Below, piece after piece: positions 48,851-55,285 of a DNA stretch of 56,893 nt. A program made the position numbers and the translations under genes. Source of the DNA: ATM1 sp003577165 (GTDB taxonomy: Bacteria > Armatimonadota > Fimbriimonadia > Fimbriimonadales > ATM1); contig SZPM01000016.1 of assembly GCA_030263715.1 (NCBI GenBank), forward strand, positions 1 to 56,893, given 5' to 3'. Under the pieces are notes generated by a model that was given only the letters and a program-made list of their open reading frames with translations, was not told where the DNA came from and did no database searches. Position 1 is the first letter of the stretch, and the number at the start of each line of letters is the position of its first letter.

Positions 48851-49189
48851 CTACAGCGCCGCGTCACCCCGTTCTCCGGTCCGAATTCGCACGGCGTCAA
48901 TCACGTTGGAAATGAATATCTTGCCGTCTCCGATTTCCCCCGTTCGGGCGGCGTCACAAATGATTTCAACGGCTCGCTCCACTTGGTCGTCCTTGAGAAC
49001 GATCTCGATCCGAGCCTTGGGCAGCAGGTTGACAGAGTAGGTGCTCCCTCGGTACAGTTCCGTGCGACCGAGTTGCCGTCCGTGTCCGCGGACGGTTTCC
49101 GTCGACATACCGAAGATCCCGGCCTCCTCGAGGGCAGCCTTGACCTCCTCCAACTTGTTAATCCGAATGATGCAGTCGAGCCTCTTCAC
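48851..49189 (-). CDS. glnB: nitrogen regulatory protein P-II
   Basis: PII proteins sense ATP/ADP and 2-oxoglutarate and adjust nitrogen assimilation by binding partners. The 112 residues contain the T-loop GRTELYRGSTYSVNLLPK, with Tyr in the place of the uridylylated Tyr51, the B-loop TGEIGDGKIFISNV and C-terminal RIRTGERGDAAL. GTG 49189. CAAACT lies 9 bases before it on the minus strand, and GAGAGG lies closer, so the mode of initiation is unclear. It stands alone, without amtB or glnA. It converges with the O-antigen ligase-like gene with a 1-base gap. Confidence 0.95.
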   Translation of the reverse strand: MKRLDCIIRINKLEEVKAALEEAGIFGMSTETVRGHGRQLGRTELYRGSTYSVNLLPKARIEIVLKDDQVERAVEIICDAARTGEIGDGKIFISNVIDAVRIRTGERGDAAL

Positions 49190-49269
49190 GCCTCTCGCAG
49201 TTTGGCACGGAGCCGCCTCGCCGAAAGGCGTAGACCTGTGCCCTGCCGGCTCAAGGCAACGGAGTTCCG

Positions 49270-49989
49270 ATGCAGTCTGAGGCTCGAACTGACGTCTTAT
49301 GCACGATCATCGTTCCGGCATTCAATGAGGAGGACACCATACGCGAGGTGGTCGAAAGGCTGCTCGCCCTCCCCGGCCGAAACCAGATCATCATAGTGGA
49401 CGATGCTTCGACGGACGGCACTCCCTCCATCGTCGAGGAGTACGTCCCGAGAGTCACGCTCTTGCGCCATGCCGCCAATCGCGGCAAGGGAGCGGCTATC
49501 CGCACCGCGCTCGCCGCCGCCGAGGGAGAGGTGAGCATCATCCAAGATGCCGATCTCGAATACGATCCCAATGAGATTCCTAAACTGATCGAGCCGATTC
49601 TCAGGGGCGAGACGAACGTCGTTTACGGAACGCGATTCGCGCATGGCATGCACAAAGGCATGGCTCTTCCCAACAAGGTCGTAAACGTGCTGCTCCGCTG
49701 GGCCGTCGCCCTCCTGTACTTTCGCCGCATCTCTGATGAGGCCACCTGTTACAAGGCTGTTCGAACGCAGTTGCTGCGGGACATGAACCTCGTCTGCGAG
49801 CGCTTCGAGTTCTGTCCCGAAGTGACGGCGAAGGCGATTCGGATGGCGCAGCCCATCCTCGAAATTCCGATCGCCTACACGCCGCGCGGCAAAAGCGCAG
49901 GAAAGAAAATCCGGTGGACGGATGCCGTCGAAGCCTTCTGGACGCTCCTCCGCCACCGCTTCAGTCGCTTTAGGCGATCATCTGATTGA
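49270..49989 (+). CDS. family 2 glycosyltransferase (dolichyl-phosphate mannose synthase-like)
   Basis: This is a 239-residue enzyme. The GT-A fold is clear: CTIIVPAFNEEDTIREVVERLL, VDDASTDGTPSI, GKGAAIRTALAAAEGEVSIIQDADLEYDP with the metal-binding D-x-D, and LFRRISDEATCYKAVRT-like acceptor region (LYFRRISDEATCYKAV). It has no obvious membrane helices, so it is like the soluble DPM1/polyprenyl-phosphate glycosyltransferases that make lipid-linked sugars. ATG 49270 has a GGAG ribosome site. The last 20 bases overlap the acyltransferase on the other strand. Together with the ligase-like protein and the acyltransferase it suggests surface polysaccharide modification. Confidence 0.9.
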   Translation: MQSEARTDVLCTIIVPAFNEEDTIREVVERLLALPGRNQIIIVDDASTDGTPSIVEEYVPRVTLLRHAANRGKGAAIRTALAAAEGEVSIIQDADLEYDPNEIPKLIEPILRGETNVVYGTRFAHGMHKGMALPNKVVNVLLRWAVALLYFRRISDEATCYKAVRTQLLRDMNLVCERFEFCPEVTAKAIRMAQPILEIPIAYTPRGKSAGKKIRWTDAVEAFWTLLRHRFSRFRRSSD

Positions 49990-50992
49990 GGACCCTCACG
50001 CGCCTGATTACGTGCCGTTTGATGAGGACTGGGATGGCGATCCCGGCAACGAATAGAATCGGCAGGAACAACAGAAACATCCAGCCGTCCCAAGAAACCC
50101 ACTTTAGCATCACCCCCTTCACTCCGCCAATCGCGAGCGTGTTCATTAAGTAGATCGGGAACGTGTAGTCCCCGAGCGAGCTGAGGAGCGTCCAGCGCGA
50201 TGCCGCGGGGTGCCGTACCAGGGCGAGGAGCGCAGGTATGGACAGCGCTCCCATCAGCAGCTTCGGAGCATTCGCGTACCAGTGTCCGGCAACCGACTCC
50301 TGCATGTCCGTAAGCACCAAATAGCACAGGATCAGAGCAGCGAGAAAGGCTGCGAGGCTCATCGCTCCCAGTCGATCGAGCGACTGCGATACGGCTTTCC
50401 AGCGGCCCGCGAGAACCGCGCCGAACAGGAAGAACGGAAGATAGAAGAAGAAGCGATCCAGAGCGAGGTATTCCGTCATCGGCAAGAAAGCCAGACCGAT
50501 ACAGGGCGCGATGAACCAAGCCCAACGCCGCATCGGGAGCGCGAAGAGCGGCGCACATGCCACGGTGAGGAAGAAAAGCACGTAGACGTACCAGAGGTAC
50601 TCCGAGAAACTCTTCCCTGGGCGAATGAAGATGTCCCAGAACTGCTCGAAGGACTGAACTGGATTGTCGACGTGCAGAACTCGTCCACCGTAGTACTTCG
50701 CGAGGAAGACGATAATGCTGAACAAGAGGTAGGCGGGTATCAGCCTTACAAACCTGCGCCACACATACGTTCCATAGTCGCGGACGCTCGATAACGGCTT
50801 GAACGCGTAGTAGGTGACGAAACCACTGAGGAACATGAAGAAGGGCATGTGGAACAAGTACACGACACCCTTCACGCGCTCGAACCACTCCGCATCCTTC
50901 GGCGGCTCGCGCGCCACGACATGCCCAAGTACGACGAGGGCGATGGCAAGGCCCTTCGCGCGATCGATGTCTACGAGCCTTTCCCGCGCCAT
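49970..50992 (-). CDS. membrane acyltransferase (acyltransferase 3 family)
   Basis: This is a 340-residue membrane protein of the OatA/WecH/NolL group that acylates sugars at the membrane. The start VDIDRAKGLAIALVVLGHVV contains the catalytic-site region of the family (conserved His in LGH). About ten hydrophobic segments follow, such as YLFHMPFFMFLSGFV, FIAPCIGLAFLPM and FYLPFFLFGAVL. Start ATG 50992 shares its A with the selB stop (TGATG), so it is translationally coupled downstream of selB. Its last 20 bases overlap the glycosyltransferase gene. The sugar substrate is unknown. Confidence 0.88.
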   Translation of the reverse strand: MARERLVDIDRAKGLAIALVVLGHVVAREPPKDAEWFERVKGVVYLFHMPFFMFLSGFVTYYAFKPLSSVRDYGTYVWRRFVRLIPAYLLFSIIVFLAKYYGGRVLHVDNPVQSFEQFWDIFIRPGKSFSEYLWYVYVLFFLTVACAPLFALPMRRWAWFIAPCIGLAFLPMTEYLALDRFFFYLPFFLFGAVLAGRWKAVSQSLDRLGAMSLAAFLAALILCYLVLTDMQESVAGHWYANAPKLLMGALSIPALLALVRHPAASRWTLLSSLGDYTFPIYLMNTLAIGGVKGVMLKWVSWDGWMFLLFLPILFVAGIAIPVLIKRHVIRRVRVLNQMIA

Positions 50993-52851
50993 CAAGGCTC
51001 CACAACGACCCTTTCTTCACCCACTCGACGAGTCACTTTCGCTTCGTCGAAGTACTGGAGCAGAGGCAGAGCGAATTTTCTCGAACTCCCTGTGGCGTCC
51101 CGGAACTGCGCAACCGTGAATCGAGGTCCCAATTGACGCACTGTCGTCTCCAACTCCTCAATCGTCCTTCGCGAGTAGTACATCCCCTCCTCGACCCGAA
51201 CGATCTGACCCGTCTCCACTCCGAGTCGCCAGATCTCCTCGATGGCCTGCGGGGGGGCCCCAGCCTCGCCCGCCAACTCCTTAGCATCTGGCGCTACCGC
51301 GCCGAATTTCTCCATCACTTCCAACACCCGCGACAACAGTTCTTGCTGCTTATCGGTAAGACGTATCGCAAAGTCCGGGTGCCGCATTCCGGATCCCTGC
51401 ACGAGCACACGACGCTCCTCGGCCAGCCGGGAAATCAAGCGGTCCACGGGCTTAGGATCCCAATCCACGCCCGCCTCCTGGAGGACCGTGGCCTTCGGAT
51501 GATAACTCGAGCGCGGATTCGCCTCGTGGAGTTTGGCAAGCGCGCTCCGGATCCTCTCCGCGAGGGAGTCGAACTGCTCGGGCGTGAGCCAGACACCGGC
51601 GAACCCGAGGGCGCGCTCCGATTTCTTCAAATCTTCGAACGCGTCGCCGAGCGCGTTCGCGTTCATACCGAGCGCCTCGCACACCTCCTCCGTCTTGGTC
51701 CCGGAGGGTTTGCTCGAAAGCACGCGCAGGATGCGCTCCGCGATGGGTTCGTCCGAAGTTGGTTGAACGATTTCGGCGATCTTTGAATCCGACTTCCGAC
51801 GAGGCTTCGCTGATGGAGTGACAACTTCGCCGCCCGCCAGCAAGTCCGGCGGCGAGTACCTCCGAAGCACCAACCTCTGCCCCTTGCCGCACGCCGCTGG
51901 CGACTCCAACCGCACTTGCGCGATTCCTCGCGCGTTGTCGAACAAGAACACCTTGCCGATGAACTCGCCGGATCCAATGTGCGCGCGAACTCTCTCCCCG
52001 TGCTCGATCTCCGCCACCTCCACCAAGCGGATGTTGATGCACGTCGTCTCCTCCAACGTTCCCGGCGCGCATAGCGCCTGTCCCCTGTGCAGCAGTTCCT
52101 TCTTCGTCCCAACGATGTTCAGCGCGGTGCGCTGACCGGCTTCCGCATGGTCGGACGCGCTCCCGTGGGTCTGGATAGATCGAACCCGCACACGATCCCC
52201 GCCAGGCAGCAGTTCCGCCTCGTCCCCGACATGAACGGCGCCCCGCGCAAGCGTGCCTGTAACGACGGTTCCGTGGCCGACGATCGTGAACACTCGATCG
52301 ATCGGCAGAAACCAATCCTTGCCCGTCGTGTCCCGGGGGGGCAGAGCACGAATCACCTCTCCGAGGACATTCTTTAGCTCGTCTACCCCCACCCCCTTCG
52401 ACGCCGCGACCTCGACGTTCGGGCACCCTTCGTATGGCGAACCCTCCAGGAGCGCCGCCACGTCGAGTTTCGCGTACTCGATCATTTCCCTGTCGGCGAG
52501 GTCGCACTTCGTCAGAGCGACCACCATCCGTTTCGCTTCGAGGAGCCGTAGGATTAGAAAGTGTTCACGTGTCTGCGGCATGACTCCTTCGTCCGCAGCG
52601 ACACAAAGCAGGGCCACGTCGACACCCGAGGCGCCCGCCAGCATGTTCTTGATGAATCTCTCGTGACCCGGTACGTCCACGATGCTCACGCGGCCGACGC
52701 CCTCCACGTCCACATAAGCGAAACCCAAGTCGATCGTCATCCCGCGTGCCTTCTCTTCCGGCAGCCGGTCAGGATCGATTCCGGTCAACGCGGCAATTAG
52801 CGTCGTCTTTCCGTGGTCGACGTGGCCGGCAGTCCCGATCAGATACGCCAT
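50992..52851 (-). CDS. selB: selenocysteine-specific elongation factor SelB
   Basis: SelB carries selenocysteyl-tRNA to UGA codons marked by a SECIS hairpin. The 619 residues begin with the GTPase motifs: GHVDHGKTT (9-17), RGMTIDLGFAYVD, DVPGHERFI, and TKCD. Domains 2 and 3 follow, and the C-terminal half holds winged helices (for example EERRVLVQGSGMRHPDFAIRL and GVETGQIVRVEEGMYYSRR) that bind mRNA. ATG 52851 has TAGAAT 7 bases before it. The companion genes selA, selC and selD are not in this window, and I found no tRNA-Sec. Selenoproteins must be encoded elsewhere if the factor is functional. Confidence 0.95.
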   Translation of the reverse strand: MAYLIGTAGHVDHGKTTLIAALTGIDPDRLPEEKARGMTIDLGFAYVDVEGVGRVSIVDVPGHERFIKNMLAGASGVDVALLCVAADEGVMPQTREHFLILRLLEAKRMVVALTKCDLADREMIEYAKLDVAALLEGSPYEGCPNVEVAASKGVGVDELKNVLGEVIRALPPRDTTGKDWFLPIDRVFTIVGHGTVVTGTLARGAVHVGDEAELLPGGDRVRVRSIQTHGSASDHAEAGQRTALNIVGTKKELLHRGQALCAPGTLEETTCINIRLVEVAEIEHGERVRAHIGSGEFIGKVFLFDNARGIAQVRLESPAACGKGQRLVLRRYSPPDLLAGGEVVTPSAKPRRKSDSKIAEIVQPTSDEPIAERILRVLSSKPSGTKTEEVCEALGMNANALGDAFEDLKKSERALGFAGVWLTPEQFDSLAERIRSALAKLHEANPRSSYHPKATVLQEAGVDWDPKPVDRLISRLAEERRVLVQGSGMRHPDFAIRLTDKQQELLSRVLEVMEKFGAVAPDAKELAGEAGAPPQAIEEIWRLGVETGQIVRVEEGMYYSRRTIEELETTVRQLGPRFTVAQFRDATGSSRKFALPLLQYFDEAKVTRRVGEERVVVEP

Positions 52852-52858
52852 CGGCCGT

Positions 52859-52864
52859 ATTCTA
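52859..52864 (-). promoter_or_regulatory. -10 box of selB (leaderless)
   Basis: TAGAAT, then ACGGCCG, then ATG on the minus strand. It has the same hexamer and spacing as folP. Confidence 0.6.
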
Positions 52865-52950
52865 CGCCCCCCGCCCTTGCTCGATTAGCCTCGCGTCACA
52901 AGGGCCCAGCGAGCGAAGCATCTCATAAGAGTCAATCGTCATGGCTACGT

Positions 52951-54030
52951 ATGGATTCGCTGGGCTTCGGTTCCCTTGCTTCGCTCCCCCATCTCCGCAG
53001 TTACCGTTCCCGCCGATCGAGCAGTTACCACAGATCGGGGAACAACAACGACTGGGTGACGATCGAGCCGGGTCATTCGGCGACCCTTCTCGCCACCGAG
53101 TCTCCAGGTTGCGTTCGCCACATTTGGCTCACCGTCGGCTGTGATTCACCGCACTTCGCGAGAGAGCTTGTCCTGCGGATGTTCTGGGACGGCGAGAAGA
53201 TGCCCAGCGTCGAGGCGCCGCTTGGCGACTTCTTTGGAATCGGCCACGGCATCCTCAAGTCCTTCGTCTCAACCCCGCTCCAAATGAGCCCCGAGAACGG
53301 GAGGGGGATGAACTGCTGGTGGCCCATGCCCTTCGATACGGCGCTGATTTCGATGGAGAACCAGTCCTCGAGTGCTGCGAATCTCTACTTCTATGTGGAC
53401 TACGAGGAGTTCGCGGACCGCCAGCCCCCCTCCGTCGCGCGGTTCCACGCCCAATGGCGAAGGGAGGCTCAGACGGAAGGCTGGCTCACAGAGCGCCTCC
53501 ACTCAGGAAACATCGCCGAAATCTGGTCGCGCAAACCGAACCTGAGTGATGAGGACAACTACGTCATTCTGGAAGCGGAAGGGTCAGGCGTGTACGTGGG
53601 CTGCAACCTGAACATTGACTGCTTTCAGCGACAGGGGAACGACTGGTATGGCGAGGGCGATGACATGATCGTGATCGACGGTGAGCCTTGGCCGCCACGC
53701 CTTCACGGAACGGGAACCGAAGACTACTTCTGCATGGCGTTTTGCCCCACCCAGGAGTACTGTGCGCCCTTTCACGGACTGACCCTCTACTCCGGCACGC
53801 GCGACTGGAAGTGGAAGGGAAAGAACTCAATGTATCGATATCATGTGCTCGATCCGATTCGATTTGAGAAGAGCATTCGAGTGTCCATCGAGCACGGTCA
53901 CGCCAACAAACTGTCGAACGACTACTCTTCTACAGCGTACTGGTATCAGCTGGAACCTCACGCTTCTTTTCCCCCGCTGCTGCCTGCGCATGAGCGCCTA
54001 CCTCGTCCGAATGAACCGCCCTTCCCGTAG
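52951..54030 (+). CDS. DUF2961-family protein (GH172-like glycoside hydrolase)
   Basis: This is a 359-residue protein. DUF2961 is now glycoside hydrolase family 172, jelly-roll enzymes acting on fructo- or arabinofuranosyl linkages. The N-terminal part is characteristic: YRSRRSSSYHRSGNNNDWVTI, then EPGHSATLL, and CVRHIWLTV. Downstream I see FFGIGHGILKSF, MNCWWPMPFD and the conserved HGTGTEDYFCMAF with a likely catalytic Glu. No signal peptide is seen, so it may be cytoplasmic. ATG 52951 was chosen over a longer frame from 52813 that overlaps selB. It ends 11 bases before the glycosylasparaginase-like gene on the other strand. Confidence 0.85.
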   Translation: MDSLGFGSLASLPHLRSYRSRRSSSYHRSGNNNDWVTIEPGHSATLLATESPGCVRHIWLTVGCDSPHFARELVLRMFWDGEKMPSVEAPLGDFFGIGHGILKSFVSTPLQMSPENGRGMNCWWPMPFDTALISMENQSSSAANLYFYVDYEEFADRQPPSVARFHAQWRREAQTEGWLTERLHSGNIAEIWSRKPNLSDEDNYVILEAEGSGVYVGCNLNIDCFQRQGNDWYGEGDDMIVIDGEPWPPRLHGTGTEDYFCMAFCPTQEYCAPFHGLTLYSGTRDWKWKGKNSMYRYHVLDPIRFEKSIRVSIEHGHANKLSNDYSSTAYWYQLEPHASFPPLLPAHERLPRPNEPPFP

Positions 54031-54041
54031 AGCGCTTCTCT

Positions 54042-54914
54042 CTAACGCGCGCCTGGAATTGCGCGGCTTTCGATGACTCCGTCTCTGCAAGTCCATGCGA
54101 CGAAACCGTCCTTCGACGCGGCGGCTCCCCAGTCGCCGTCCCGTGAAACCGCAAACACGACGCTGCAGTGATCGCGTGTCGCGGGCGAGCGATCCACCAT
54201 GATCCCGACAGCGCGCTCGCAAGCCGCTTCTGCGCTCATCCCGCTCCTCATGAACTCGACGGCTCGAAACGACAACATGAAGCGCCAGATGTCTTCTCCG
54301 ACACCGGTCGCGCCCGCTGCTCCAGCGTCATCATCAGCGTAGTAGCCCGCGCCGGCGATCGGCGAATCCCCCACTCGCCCGGGAACCTTCCAAGCCATCC
54401 CGCTTGTGCTGCAGGCAGCGACCAGGTGCCGCGTCTCAGATTCCCATCCGATGATCGTGACCGTATCGTGGACAAGATGCGCGACCTCGGCGCCGCGTCG
54501 GTTAGCTCGCCACTCTTCGTAAGCCCTCAGGCTGTGTTCGCTGTTGAGATTCCGCACCTCGAATCCATGGCGCTCGGCAAACCTTCGCGCGTTCTCGCCC
54601 GCCAGCATGTTGTGCGGAGTTTCCTCCAAGACTTTGCGCGCAACGGAGATCACCGGAATCACGCCGCGAACCGCGCACACGGCTCCGACCTCGAGCGTCC
54701 GTCCGTCCATCATCCCCGCGTCCAACTCCTGATCTCCCTCCGAGTTGGGCAAGCCACCAAAACCGATGGCCTGATAGCGTGGGTCCAATTCCACGTGGGC
54801 CAAGCCAGCCTCGCACGCGGTCAACAGGCATCCTGTGGATTGGTAATTTTCGTAGGCCGCGCGAACGGTTGGCTCGCCGGCATCTTTCCAAGTCGAGACG
54901 AACAAAACGGACAC
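54042..54914 (-). CDS. isoaspartyl peptidase/N4-glycosylasparaginase-family Ntn-hydrolase
   Basis: This is a 290-residue Ntn-hydrolase precursor. It self-cleaves before a Thr: VAHLVHDTVTIIGW, so the nucleophile is the Thr after HD. The beta-chain side has VAACSTSGMAWKVPGRVGDSPIAGAGYYAD, close to the glycosylasparaginase/isoaspartyl-peptidase GRVGDSP motif. It cleaves the glycan-asparagine bond or beta-aspartyl peptides; which one cannot be told here. No signal peptide is visible. GTG 54914 follows CATACT at 6 bases. Beside the GH172-like gene it could form a glycan-degrading pair, but the two are convergent and not co-transcribed. Confidence 0.9.
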   Translation of the reverse strand: MSVLFVSTWKDAGEPTVRAAYENYQSTGCLLTACEAGLAHVELDPRYQAIGFGGLPNSEGDQELDAGMMDGRTLEVGAVCAVRGVIPVISVARKVLEETPHNMLAGENARRFAERHGFEVRNLNSEHSLRAYEEWRANRRGAEVAHLVHDTVTIIGWESETRHLVAACSTSGMAWKVPGRVGDSPIAGAGYYADDDAGAAGATGVGEDIWRFMLSFRAVEFMRSGMSAEAACERAVGIMVDRSPATRDHCSVVFAVSRDGDWGAAASKDGFVAWTCRDGVIESRAIPGAR

Positions 54915-54920
54915 GCGCGG

Positions 54921-54926
54921 AGTATG
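54921..54926 (-). promoter_or_regulatory. -10 box of the Ntn-hydrolase gene (leaderless)
   Basis: On the minus strand CATACT, then CCGCGC, then GTG. Six bases separate the hexamer and start codon. Confidence 0.5.
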
Positions 54927-54952
54927 CCCGGACTACGGTCCGTTTCGCAGAC

Positions 54953-54961
54953 TGTGGATAA
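54953..54961 (-). other. single DnaA-box-like 9-mer
   Basis: TGTGGATAA is the exact complement of the consensus TTATCCACA. It sits in the longest intergenic region of the window. Only one exact copy was noticed there, and dnaA is not nearby, so it may be a regulatory box or chance. Confidence 0.35.
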
Positions 54962-55027
54962 CCACGTGCCTCGCTAAATATCTCGTTTTTGTCCAGAAAT
55001 ACGTGGCATTCCTCATGCGGGCATCGT

Positions 55028-55033
55028 TAGAAT
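55028..55033 (+). promoter_or_regulatory. -10 box of the structured RNA candidate
   Basis: TAGAAT, the same hexamer as the folP and selB promoters, lies just before the hairpin series. The likely transcription start is about 55040. A -35 is not clear. Confidence 0.4.
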
Positions 55034-55035
55034 GA

Positions 55036-55140
55036 TAAGAGGAGGAGTTCGAAGGAACGGCTCCCCCAAATAGGTGAGGTAATCACCAGGCCTCCCAGAA
55101 AAATGAGGCAAGGCCGGACGGCTCAGTAGGCGTCCGGCCG
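55036..55140 (+). ncRNA. candidate structured RNA with four stems (unassigned)
   Basis: About 105 bases with a dense series of stems: GTTC-GAAG-GAAC (55047-55058), GGTGA-GGTAA-TCACC (55073-55087), GCCTC/GAGGC around an A-rich loop (55090-55109), and a perfect 9-bp GGCCGGACG/CGTCCGGCC stem with a 10-base loop (55112-55139). An alternative long-range pairing of GGAGG (55041-55045) with CCTCC (55091-55095) would enclose the first two stems in a three-way junction. I could not match it to SRP, tmRNA, 6S, RNase P, tRNA-Sec or a riboswitch I know. A T-run terminator is absent. It could be a small RNA or a leader. Confidence 0.5.
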
Positions 55141-55272
55141 CTTAACTGTGGCGAGATGCCAGGATCCGTAACGACATCCCGATCATGGGTTGCCATACCG
55201 CCGATCTGCCCAATTCCGGACCGTTCGTTTCTGCCAGCGCGTCGAGCCCTCGCCGGACAAGGCCGATTGGTG

Positions 55273-55278
55273 TACATT
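55273..55278 (+). promoter_or_regulatory. -10 box of the RNase J-like gene (leaderless)
   Basis: TACATT, then TCCCCCA, then ATG. Because this gene seems to have its own promoter, the RNA candidate at 55036 is probably a separate transcript. Confidence 0.5.
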
Positions 55279-55285
55279 TCCCCCA

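Larger units (their letters stand above)
54915..55285. other. 371-base intergenic region
   Basis: No credible protein gene is seen here. From left to right it holds the minus promoter at 54921, a perfect DnaA-box-like TGTGGATAA (54953-54961), a relatively A/T-rich stretch (about 54970-55000) flanked by CCACGT and ACGTGG, a TAGAAT box, the candidate structured RNA, and the promoter of the RNase J-like gene at 55273. Between about 55141 and 55272 I see nothing further. Confidence 0.7.

Noticed and set aside
50992..52851. UGA-containing selenoprotein gene in the window
   Set aside because: All genes read through as ordinary frames with natural ends; no interrupted homologue of a known selenoprotein family was seen.
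54915..55040. Chromosomal replication origin
   Set aside because: Only one exact DnaA-box-like 9-mer and no dnaA, dnaN or repeated boxes.
55036..55140. tRNA-Sec, SRP RNA, 6S RNA, tmRNA, or Mg-type riboswitch for the hairpin region
   Set aside because: I looked for the acceptor and T-loop of tRNA-Sec, the GGAAGGAAGC core of SRP RNA, the long 6S hairpin, the tmRNA GGATTCGAC start and the M-box core. None fits, so it is left unassigned.
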